Below, piece by piece: positions 1 through 5,624 of a stretch of DNA of 8,458 nucleotides. The notes under the pieces were generated by a model. That model ran no database searches. It had not been told where the DNA came from and saw nothing but the letters and a program-made list of their open reading frames with translations. Location: NCBI GenBank assembly GCA_910579335.1, contig CAJTUQ010000058.1, positions 9,201 to 17,658 on the forward strand, written 5' to 3'. The translations under genes and the position numbers were made by a program. The stretch comes from an uncultured Dorea sp. Its GTDB lineage: Bacteria > Bacillota > Clostridia > Lachnospirales > Lachnospiraceae. The stretch's first letter is position 1. Every line of letters begins with the position of its first letter.

Positions 1-348
1 ATCTTCAACAATCGATATATTGGCAATCAAACACCGGCCGGTATCTTCCATATAATTCAGCCTTGCACGCTCATCCGCCGCAATCAGCACCCGGCTCATC
101 TTTTTCGGAAGTTTGATTATCTGCTTCACAGTAACGACGCATCCCGTCTCATACAAATCCTCGATACCCGGTTCTTCTATATCCGGGCTTTTTTGGGCAG
201 TTAGAAACAGCTTTTGCTGTTCCTCCATTGCATACTCAATCGCAGCCAGTGATTTTTCCCTGCTCACGTCAAAATGTACCACCATCTCCGGCAATACGGT
301 CATTCCCCTTAAAGCTACCATAGGCAGGCTCATTGTACTATTTTCCAT
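1..348 (-). CDS. lon: Lon protease, N-terminal fragment (cut by the left window edge)
   Basis: This is the first 116 codons of an ATP-dependent serine protease that degrades misfolded and selected regulatory proteins in the cytoplasm. Only the substrate-recognition LON N-terminal domain is visible. It opens with LPMVALRGMTVLPEMVVHFDV (residues 8 onward), whose pattern of 'LP-hydrophobic-LRG-x-x-V-P-x-hydrophobic' and the following VSREKSLAAI is the family hallmark. The AAA+ module and the Ser-Lys catalytic domain lie beyond the edge. The reading frame stays open to base 1. The ATG at 348 is preceded by AGGAG at 357-361 with an 8-nt spacer, which fixes the start; the ATG five codons later has no such site. 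The gene lies 112 bp downstream of clpX, the usual clostridial order, but a hairpin with a T-rich tail intervenes. I see no convincing lon promoter in the short gap. Confidence 0.93.
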   Translation of the reverse strand, partial: MENSTMSLPMVALRGMTVLPEMVVHFDVSREKSLAAIEYAMEEQQKLFLTAQKSPDIEEPGIEDLYETGCVVTVKQIIKLPKKMSRVLIAADERARLNYMEDTGRCLIANISIVED

Positions 349-378
349 CTTCTATTCTCCTGATTACAAAATAAGTTA

Positions 379-415
379 GAACAAAAGAGCGGGCGCAACT
401 ATCCTTTGCACCCGC
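379..415 (-). terminator. Rho-independent-like terminator or attenuator between clpX and lon
   Basis: On the minus strand a 10-bp stem, GCGGGTGCAA (406-415) with TTGCGCCCGC (389-398), closes a 7-nt loop and contains one G-U pair. It is followed by TCTTTTGTT. The GC-rich stem plus T-rich run fits an intrinsic terminator for the tig-clpP-clpX transcript. The T run is interrupted and the lon start is only about 30 bp further on, so partial read-through (attenuation) into lon is plausible. That last point is inference. Confidence 0.75.
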
Positions 416-423
416 CCACACAC

Positions 424-439
424 ACGAATCTGTATTCGT
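424..439. repeat. Perfect 16-bp dyad ACGAAT-N4-ATTCGT downstream of clpX
   Basis: ACGAAT (424-429), a 4-nt spacer CTGT, and ATTCGT (434-439) form a perfect inverted repeat, just ahead of the terminator hairpin in the direction of transcription. It could be a small RNA hairpin with a tetraloop in the clpX-lon spacer, or a DNA operator for lon. No T tract follows it, so it is not itself a terminator. A 6-bp arm can arise by chance; the regulatory reading is tentative. Confidence 0.35.
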
Positions 440-460
440 CAATCTACCTGTCTATTACCA

Positions 461-1723
461 CTATGCACTTTCAGAGCGAATCGCCGCATGTGTACACTCC
501 GCCAGTCCGTAACCCTTCACCACATCCTCCGTGATACGGCATGTCTGCAGTGTCTCATCCGACGGTGCATGATACATGATATCCGTCATTACATCTTCCA
601 TAATGGCGCGGAGGCCTCTTGCTCCCGTCTTCCTCTTCAAGGAAATATCAGCAATCTCTTCCAGCGCCTCCCTGTCAAACGTAAGCTCGACACCATCAAG
701 CTCCATCATCTTCTGATACTGTTTTACCAATGCATTCCTCGGCTCTGTCAGAATGCGCATCAGCGCTGCTTTATCAAGCAGCTCCAAAGACACATTGACC
801 GGAACTCTTCCTACCAGCTCCGGAATAAGCCCAAATTTAATCAAATCCTGCGGAAGTACCTGCGAGAGCAGGACGTCCACATTATTTTCATGCTTACTTG
901 CAATCTCTGCGTTAAAACCGATGGACTTTCTATCGATTCTTTTTTCAATAATTTTTTCAATTCCCTCAAATGCTCCGCCGCATATAAATAAAATATTCGT
1001 CGTATCAATCTGTATCAGCTCCTGATGCGGATGTTTCCTTCCGCCCTGAGGCGGCACATTCGCAACAGTGCCTTCAATAATTTTAAGCAGAGCCTGCTGA
1101 ACGCCCTCTCCGGACACGTCGCGGGTAATTGAAGGATTTTCGGATTTTCTCGTAATCTTATCAATCTCGTCAATATAAATAATCCCGTATTCAGCCCGTT
1201 CAATATCTCCGTCCGCAGCCTGAATAATCTTAAGAAGGATATTCTCCACATCCTCGCCGACATACCCGGCCTCTGTCAGCGCAGTTGCATCCGCAATGGC
1301 AAAGGGAACATTTAAAATTCTTGCAAGAGACTGTGCGAGAAGCGTCTTCCCGCAGCCTGTCGGCCCAAGCATCAGTATATTGCTTTTTCCAAGCTCCACT
1401 CCCAAATCTCTTCCCGCCATAATCCTTTTATAGTGATTATATACGGCAACGGCAAGAATCTTCTTCGCTTCGTCCTGTCCGATTACATATTCATCCAGAA
1501 ATGCCTTGATTTCTTCCGGCTTTATAAGATTGATATCGGAAAACGGGCTCCAATGGCCGCCGTTTTCTTCATATCCCAGTTCTTCCTCTATGATTTCAGA
1601 GCATACATCAACACATTCGTCACAAATGTACGTATTATTCGGTCCCGCAATCAGTTTTCTGACTTGCGCCTGCGTTTTATTGCAAAACGAACATCTAATC
1701 TGATCGTCACCTCTACCTAACAT
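461..1723 (-). CDS. clpX: ClpX, ATP-dependent unfoldase subunit of ClpXP
   Basis: A hexameric AAA+ unfoldase that recognises substrates, unfolds them and threads them into ClpP in the cytoplasm. The 420 residues match the family length. Visible in order: an N-terminal zinc-binding domain with C11, C14, C34 and C37; Walker A GPTGCGKT (120-127); pore loop GYVG (153-156); Walker B IIYIDEID (181-188); RKH loop (229-231); the IGF tripeptide that docks on ClpP (268-270); the arginine-finger motif GRVP (R306); and sensor-2 GARGLR (367-372, R370). All key elements are present, so it should be an active ClpP partner. The ATG at 1723 has GAGGT at 1730-1734, 6 nt away. It follows clpP by 35 bp, which implies co-transcription. 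It ends with TAG and is followed by a hairpin terminator. The short C-terminal tail (about residues 410-420) is not diagnostic. Confidence 0.98.
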   Translation of the reverse strand: MLGRGDDQIRCSFCNKTQAQVRKLIAGPNNTYICDECVDVCSEIIEEELGYEENGGHWSPFSDINLIKPEEIKAFLDEYVIGQDEAKKILAVAVYNHYKRIMAGRDLGVELGKSNILMLGPTGCGKTLLAQSLARILNVPFAIADATALTEAGYVGEDVENILLKIIQAADGDIERAEYGIIYIDEIDKITRKSENPSITRDVSGEGVQQALLKIIEGTVANVPPQGGRKHPHQELIQIDTTNILFICGGAFEGIEKIIEKRIDRKSIGFNAEIASKHENNVDVLLSQVLPQDLIKFGLIPELVGRVPVNVSLELLDKAALMRILTEPRNALVKQYQKMMELDGVELTFDREALEEIADISLKRKTGARGLRAIMEDVMTDIMYHAPSDETLQTCRITEDVVKGYGLAECTHAAIRSESA

Positions 1724-1758
1724 GATTTCACCTCATATATTATACTCTGGTCTTAAGC

Positions 1759-2340
1759 CTAACGATGTGAAAGCACTTCGTCAATCAAACCATACTCTTT
1801 TGCTTCTTCGGCTGACATGAAGTTATCACGTTCCGTGTCAACACGAATCACATCCAACGGCTGTCCCGTATTCTCCGCCAGGATTTGGTTTAATTTCTGG
1901 CGGGTCTTTATAATATGTTCCGCGGCAATCTGAATCTCTGTCGCCTGTCCCTGAGCGCCTCCGGACGGCTGATGTATCATTATCTCTGCATTCGGAAGCG
2001 CAAGACGTTTGCCCTTTTTACCGCCCGACAGTAAGAAAGAACCCATACTCGCCGCCATTCCGATACATATTGTCTCGACATCACATTTAATGTACTGCAT
2101 CGTATCATAAATAGCCAAACCGGCAGTCACAGAACCCCCCGGACTGTTAATGTAAAGGTGAATGTCCTTTTCCGGGTCTTCGGCTTCAAGAAATAGAAGC
2201 TGTGCGACAATAATACTTGCCGACACGTCCGTCACTTCCTCGCCAAGAAAAATAATCCTATCCTTCAGCAGCCTGGAATATATGTCGTAAGACCGCTCAC
2301 CGCGGCTCGTCTGCTCAATGACATAAGGTACTAAGCTCAT
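1759..2340 (-). CDS. clpP: ClpP, proteolytic subunit of Clp proteases
   Basis: A tetradecameric serine peptidase whose chamber degrades polypeptides delivered by ClpX or other Clp ATPases. At 193 residues it matches the family. The catalytic triad is complete: S98 in GMAASMGS, H123 in MIHQP, and D172 in ERDNFMS. The INSPGGSV oxyanion region (64-71) and the N-terminal MSLVPYVIEQTSRGERSYDIYSRLL-type start (first 25 residues) are typical. The ATG at 2338-2340 has a perfect AGGAGG at 2351-2356 with a rather long 10-nt spacer. It sits 40 bp after tig and 35 bp before clpX, so the three are probably one transcript. No frameshift or missing residue was seen. Whether the genome carries further clpP paralogues cannot be judged here. 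Confidence 0.98.
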   Translation of the reverse strand: MSLVPYVIEQTSRGERSYDIYSRLLKDRIIFLGEEVTDVSASIIVAQLLFLEAEDPEKDIHLYINSPGGSVTAGLAIYDTMQYIKCDVETICIGMAASMGSFLLSGGKKGKRLALPNAEIMIHQPSGGAQGQATEIQIAAEHIIKTRQKLNQILAENTGQPLDVIRVDTERDNFMSAEEAKEYGLIDEVLSHR

Positions 2341-2380
2341 ATGTTATATGCCTCCTGTTCACATTAAACTGCCATCCCGC

Positions 2381-3667
2381 CTATTTCTCCACAGCATTCT
2401 CCACAAGGAAAGTAACTGCTTCCTGGACAGCCATATCTTCTTTCATCTGTTTCTTTTCCGCATCGCTCATAAGTTCTTTAAGCTTATCGGCTTCCATCTT
2501 GTAGCTCTCAGCAAGCTTCTGAATCTCCTCAGCAAGCTTCTCATCGCTGATTTCGATATTTTCAGCTTTTACGACCGCCTCAAGGACAATACGTGTTTCG
2601 ATGCGCTTAACTGCCTGCGGGCGCATCTCTTCCTCAAACTTCTCCGGCGTCATACCGGTAAACTGGAAATACTGCTCCATCGTAAGCCCCTGCGACTGCA
2701 TCCTTCTGGCAAAATCATCTGTCATCTGGCTGATATTCGTTTTAATCATAGCCTCAGGAATCTCATAAGAAGCGTTCTCCACCGCCTTTGCGACAGCCTG
2801 ATCCTCCTGCTTCCTCTTTCCGTCCGCTTCCTTCTGCTCTTTAATCTTTGCCTTAAGATCCGCCTTATATTCATCTAATGTATCAAATTCTGAAACTTCC
2901 GCCGCAAATTCATCATCAATTTCCGGAAGCTCTTTCATCTTAATCTCATGTACCGTACATTTAAATACGGCGTCCTTCCCCTTGAGCTCCTCTGCGTGAT
3001 AATCCTCCGGGAAAGTAACTTTAACCTCGATTTCTTTTTCTGCCTCCGCGCCGATAAGCTGTTCTTCAAAGCCCGGAATAAACGAGCCGGATCCGATAGT
3101 CAGCGGATAGTTCTCACCCTTGCCGCCCTCGAATGCCTCTCCGTCCACAAAGCCCTCAAAATCCATGATGACTTCATCGCCGTCCTGAACCGCCCTGTCT
3201 TCTACCGTAACGGTCCTTGCGTTCTTCTCCGCCTCTTCCTTAAGCTTTTCCTCTATCTCTTTCTGCGTCACGCGCGTAGATACCTTGTCAACCTCAAGAC
3301 CTTTGTATTCCCCAAGCGTAACCTCAGGTTTTACCGCAACCTCAGCCGTAAAAATAAAAGGCTTGCCCTTTTCAATCTGTACAACGTCAATCTCCGGTCT
3401 GGAAACAATATCAAGCTCACATTCTTCATACGCATCCGCATATGCCTTTGGTATCAGCTCATTTGCAGCATCGTCATAAAAGATTTCCGCCCCGTACATC
3501 TTTTCAATCATCTGACGAGGAACCTTGCCTTTTCTAAAACCCGGAAGGGCAATCCTGTTTTTCTGCTTCTTATATGCACCCTGAAGCGCTTTCTCTAAAT
3601 CATCGGCAGAAACCTCGATGGTAAGCTTTGCCATGTTTTTTTCTAATTTTTCTACCTGTAAACTCAT
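2381..3667 (-). CDS. tig: Trigger factor, ribosome-associated chaperone and peptidyl-prolyl isomerase
   Basis: Binds the ribosome near the exit tunnel through L23 and shields nascent chains. The 428 residues are the normal length. Domains: ribosome-binding domain at about 1-115 with the signature GFRKGKVP at 43-50; FKBP-type isomerase domain at about 155-245, recognisable from DGDEVIMDFEGFVDGEAFEGG (162 on) and IGSGSFIPGFEEQLIG (191-206); and an alpha-helical, charged C-terminal chaperone domain from about 250 to the end. The start ATG at 3667 is set by AGGAGG at 3677-3682, spacer 9 nt. It is the first gene of the tig-clpP-clpX run and has its own extended -10 promoter, although upstream read-through from the lipoprotein gene is also possible because no terminator is visible there. 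Coupling a folding chaperone with ClpXP in one unit is common in clostridia. Confidence 0.97.
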   Translation of the reverse strand: MSLQVEKLEKNMAKLTIEVSADDLEKALQGAYKKQKNRIALPGFRKGKVPRQMIEKMYGAEIFYDDAANELIPKAYADAYEECELDIVSRPEIDVVQIEKGKPFIFTAEVAVKPEVTLGEYKGLEVDKVSTRVTQKEIEEKLKEEAEKNARTVTVEDRAVQDGDEVIMDFEGFVDGEAFEGGKGENYPLTIGSGSFIPGFEEQLIGAEAEKEIEVKVTFPEDYHAEELKGKDAVFKCTVHEIKMKELPEIDDEFAAEVSEFDTLDEYKADLKAKIKEQKEADGKRKQEDQAVAKAVENASYEIPEAMIKTNISQMTDDFARRMQSQGLTMEQYFQFTGMTPEKFEEEMRPQAVKRIETRIVLEAVVKAENIEISDEKLAEEIQKLAESYKMEADKLKELMSDAEKKQMKEDMAVQEAVTFLVENAVEK

Positions 3668-3743
3668 TTACTATTTCCTCCTATTTCTAATCCCATCCTT
3701 TGGTAGTTGTAAAATGGGCATACTGCTTTGCACTCATTAAAGA

Positions 3744-3752
3744 AGTATAACA
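3744..3752 (-). promoter_or_regulatory. Extended -10 promoter for tig-clpP-clpX
   Basis: On the minus strand TGTTATACT (3752-3744) gives a TGn extended -10 with TATACT as the -10 hexamer. The -35 position, at about 3767-3772, overlaps the stop codon of the upstream lipoprotein gene and has no recognisable TTGACA. The TTGAAA further in is only 10 nt from the -10 and too close to serve. Transcription would begin near 3737, leaving a leader of about 70 nt before tig. I saw no CtsR or CIRCE operator next to it, so the sequence gives no sign of heat-shock repressor control. Confidence 0.6.
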
Positions 3753-3769
3753 CAAACATTTTCAAATAT

Positions 3770-4441
3770 CTAGCCCCCGATTTCATCTAATCGAAGTATT
3801 TTTTTGATTAAACTATCCATATCGTCTTCTTCAATGAAATAAATACCATTTGCGTCTGATTTCACTTTTAAAATCACCGTCTGCCGCTCTCCGTACCCGC
3901 TTTCCTCATGCGCTTTTTCAAGCAGCTTGTAGGAATTTCCTGCAATTTCAGCCATTACCTGATTCTGTACTTCCTCCTCGCTTCCCCCAAACTCCCCGTT
4001 CTTTACCTTCTCTGAAATCCGCAGCGCATCTTCTGTAAGAAGGTCCTTATATCTGAGAAACACATCTGACGGCTGTATGACGACCGGAACCTCATACTCC
4101 TTTTTCCCGGTTTTTTTAGCGTCTCCTACTTCGTACCGCATCGAAGCAAAAATCGCCGCGGCCAGCTCTTTAAATTCCTCCGAAGCCGCATCCGAAATTT
4201 CCATACCGTCCGTAATGTACCCCGCGACAAAATTTTCGATAAATTCCTGATACATTTCCCTCAGTTCTTCCTGGGTCGCTCCCGCTACCAATGTCCTTGC
4301 ATTTTTAATGTCCCCCTGGAACTGCAGATCAAGAATCGCTTCCGTATATCCCGACGCGTCAAAACCGCCGCCGCAGCCTGCCGCCGTAAGAGGAATCATG
4401 CAAGTAATAAGAATATGAATCATTTTTTTCAATCGTCCCAT
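3770..4441 (-). CDS. Predicted lipoprotein of unknown function (DUF5105-like)
   Basis: A 223-residue exported protein. It begins with a short basic segment (MGRLKKM) and a hydrophobic stretch, then the lipobox LTAAGC with C23 as the lipidated cysteine, followed by GGG. This predicts attachment to the outer face of the membrane. The mature part is acidic and largely helical-looking, with FDASGYTEAILDLQFQGD soon after the cysteine and IYFIEEDDMDSLIKKIL near the end. That pattern recalls the DUF5105-type lipoproteins of Firmicutes, a resemblance from memory and not a profile match. No catalytic motif is recognised. I chose ATG 4441 because AGAGG lies 6 nt upstream; a GTG at 4462 would add 7 residues but has no good ribosome binding site. 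It starts 23 bp after the DJ-1 gene and is probably co-transcribed with it. No terminator follows before the tig promoter. Confidence 0.8.
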   Translation of the reverse strand: MGRLKKMIHILITCMIPLTAAGCGGGFDASGYTEAILDLQFQGDIKNARTLVAGATQEELREMYQEFIENFVAGYITDGMEISDAASEEFKELAAAIFASMRYEVGDAKKTGKKEYEVPVVIQPSDVFLRYKDLLTEDALRISEKVKNGEFGGSEEEVQNQVMAEIAGNSYKLLEKAHEESGYGERQTVILKVKSDANGIYFIEEDDMDSLIKKILRLDEIGG

Positions 4442-4464
4442 AATGTTCCTCTTTATCCGCACTT

Positions 4465-5013
4465 TTACTCATATATAATAGACTCTGCAATACTGGCCGC
4501 CTTTTGCTTTCCCGCAAGAACCGTAATCAGCTCCAGCGCAAAATCAATTGCCGTTCCCGCCCCGCGGCTGGTAACAATATTGCCATCCACCACTACCGGA
4601 ATCTTTACGATAACAGCACCCTGAATCTCACTCTCAACCGACGGATAGCAGGCAATACGTCTTCCCTTCAACAGACCCAGGTCACTAAGGACCGTAGGAG
4701 CCGCGCAGATTGCTCCGATTACTTTGCCGCTTTCTGCAAAATCCGTCACTGCCTTTCTCACGCCTTCATGTTCCTTTAAATTTGTCGTACCCGGCATCCC
4801 CCCTGGAAGGATAAGCGCATCCGCCTCTGCAAAATCCACTTCCTCGAATAAATCTTCCGTCTGCACATTAATCCCGTGCGCTCCGTGAACTTGATAATCC
4901 TCTCCGATTGATACCGTACCTACATATATCTGCGCTCTTCTTAACAAATCGACAACCGCCAATGCTTCAATCTCTTCAAATCCGTCTGCCAGCAGTACAT
5001 TTACTTTAATCAT
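4465..5013 (-). CDS. DJ-1/PfpI (ThiJ/YajL) family protein
   Basis: A small cytoplasmic protein of the class I glutamine amidotransferase-like fold. Relatives are described as glyoxalase III/deglycase-like, chaperone or oxidative-stress proteins, and the exact activity is debated. The 182 residues match single-domain DJ-1. The nucleophile-elbow cysteine is C103 in GAICAAPTVL, the conserved acidic partner is E16 in DGFEEIEAL (equivalent to DJ-1 E18), and LILPGGMPG (67-75) and TSRGAGTAIDFAL (148-160) are family signatures. The position of DJ-1 H126 appears to be Y123 (ACYPS); an aromatic residue also occurs there in YajL as I recall it, so this is a known variation. Start ATG 5013 has AAGGAG just upstream. 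It has a strong promoter at 5047-5075 and leads the pair with the lipoprotein gene. I give no symbol because yajL/thiJ orthology is uncertain. Confidence 0.92.
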   Translation of the reverse strand: MIKVNVLLADGFEEIEALAVVDLLRRAQIYVGTVSIGEDYQVHGAHGINVQTEDLFEEVDFAEADALILPGGMPGTTNLKEHEGVRKAVTDFAESGKVIGAICAAPTVLSDLGLLKGRRIACYPSVESEIQGAVIVKIPVVVDGNIVTSRGAGTAIDFALELITVLAGKQKAASIAESIIYE

Positions 5014-5046
5014 GGAAAATCTCCTTTCTACTTATTTCTATTATAA

Positions 5047-5075
5047 ATATTATCATTGTTTACTTTTTGTGTAAA
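5047..5075 (-). promoter_or_regulatory. Sigma-A-type promoter for the DJ-1/lipoprotein pair
   Basis: Minus-strand TTTACA (-35, 5070-5075), a 17-nt spacer, and TAATAT (-10, 5047-5052) preceded by TGA, an extended -10. Transcription would start near 5040, giving a leader of about 26 nt. Its -35 lies in the right arm of the GTTTAC/GTAAAC dyad and beyond the -35 of the divergent promoter, so the two promoters interlock. Confidence 0.75.
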
Positions 5076-5076
5076 C
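5058..5076. promoter_or_regulatory. Inverted repeat GTTTAC-N7-GTAAAC between interlocked divergent promoters
   Basis: Two perfect 6-bp arms, GTTTAC at 5058-5063 and GTAAAC at 5071-5076, flank 7 bp. Each arm holds a TTTAC core serving as the -35 of one promoter. The dyad may be an operator bound by a dimeric regulator acting on both genes, or it may simply reflect two similar -35 elements facing each other. The sequence cannot separate these. Confidence 0.5.
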
Positions 5077-5087
5077 TAAATTATGAT
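5059..5087 (+). promoter_or_regulatory. Promoter for the CYTH gene
   Basis: TTTACT (-35, 5059-5064), a 17-nt spacer and TATGAT (-10, 5082-5087), giving a start near 5094 and a 25-nt leader. An overlapping alternative is TTGTGT (5067-5072), 17 nt, then TGA-TATATA (-10 at 5090-5095), starting near 5102. Either would exclude the upstream ATG at 5083 as a translation start or leave it without a ribosome binding site. Confidence 0.6.
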
Positions 5088-5118
5088 GATATATACCATC
5101 AAACTAGGAGGCATAAAC

Positions 5119-5562
5119 ATGGAAATCGAACGAAAATATCTTGTAAAGAATATACCTGGAAACCTAAAAGACTTTCCCTGCCGCAGCATGGAGCAGGGAT
5201 ACTTAAGCACTGCCCCCGTCATACGTATCCGGAAGGATCAGGACTGCTATGAGCTTACGTATAAATCAAAAGGGCTTATGATACGCGAAGAATACAATCT
5301 TCCTCTGACTGCGGACGCCTATGGGCATCTGCTCAAAAAAATCGACGGACGGCTCATCAAAAAAGACCGTTACATGATTCCTCTTAAAGACGGACTGACC
5401 GCGGAGCTTGACATTTTTAAAGAAGAGCTTGCACCGCTTGTACTTGCGGAAGTAGAATTTCCGGACGAAGAAAGCGCCCGCGCCTTCACTCCGCCGGACT
5501 GGTTCGGCGAGGACGTCACCTTTTCCGGGAAATACCACAACAGCTCTTTAAGCCAGTGCTGA
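5119..5562 (+). CDS. CYTH-domain protein, triphosphate tunnel metalloenzyme
   Basis: A 147-residue single-domain protein, the size of the short clostridial tripolyphosphatases. Members fold into a beta-barrel tunnel lined with charged side chains and cleave inorganic triphosphate or organic triphosphates using a divalent metal. The signature ExExK is EIERK at residues 2-6. Other likely tunnel residues are R36 and R38 (VIRIRK), K49 and K51, E57/E58 (REEYN), K81/K82 and R84, E96 and D98 (AELDIF), E111 and E113 (AEVEF) and K138 (SGKYHN). Start ATG 5119 is chosen because AGGAGG lies at 5106-5111, 7 nt upstream; an in-frame ATG at 5083 lies inside the promoter. It is the only plus-strand gene, divergent from the DJ-1 gene and convergent with aspartokinase, and ends at a bidirectional terminator. 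The physiological substrate is unknown; adenylate cyclase activity is unlikely at this size but not excluded. Confidence 0.9.
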   Translation: MEIERKYLVKNIPGNLKDFPCRSMEQGYLSTAPVIRIRKDQDCYELTYKSKGLMIREEYNLPLTADAYGHLLKKIDGRLIKKDRYMIPLKDGLTAELDIFKEELAPLVLAEVEFPDEESARAFTPPDWFGEDVTFSGKYHNSSLSQC

Positions 5563-5567
5563 CACAC

Positions 5568-5609
5568 AAAACCCGGTAATAACCGATTGTTAGATTATTA
5601 CCGGTTTTT
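5568..5609. terminator. Bidirectional intrinsic terminator between the CYTH gene and aspartokinase
   Basis: A perfect 10-bp stem, CCGGTAATAA (5573-5582) and TTATTACCGG (5595-5604), closes a 12-nt loop. It is followed by TTTTT on the plus strand (5605-5609) and, read on the minus strand, by a G and then TTTT (5571-5568). It sits just after both stop codons, at 5562 (plus) and 5625 (minus), and so can end both convergent transcripts. Confidence 0.88.
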
Positions 5610-5624
5610 GCGTAAAGATACAGC

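Noticed and set aside
424..439. LexA (SOS box) reading of the dyad downstream of clpX
   Set aside because: The Gram-positive SOS box needs GAAC-N4-GTTC. Here the sequence is GAAT-N4-ATTC, which changes the key C/G positions on both sides.
2948..3598. A 216-codon plus-strand open frame opposite tig
   Set aside because: The opposing frame encodes an intact trigger factor. The antisense translation is Leu/Arg/Phe-rich, resembles no family, and reflects codon bias of the real gene.
3692..3718. CCCAT...ATGGG pairing in the tig leader as a riboswitch or regulatory hairpin
   Set aside because: It is only a 5-bp stem with a 17-nt loop, weak and easily due to chance, and nothing around it resembles a known leader RNA.
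4442..4462. GTG at 4462 as the start of the lipoprotein
   Set aside because: It has no good ribosome binding site. The ATG at 4441 is preceded by AGAGG at the right distance and gives a standard signal peptide.
5083..5118. Upstream ATG at 5083 as the start of the CYTH protein
   Set aside because: It overlaps the predicted -10 element and lacks a ribosome binding site, while the ATG at 5119 has AGGAGG 7 nt upstream and begins exactly at the EIERK signature.
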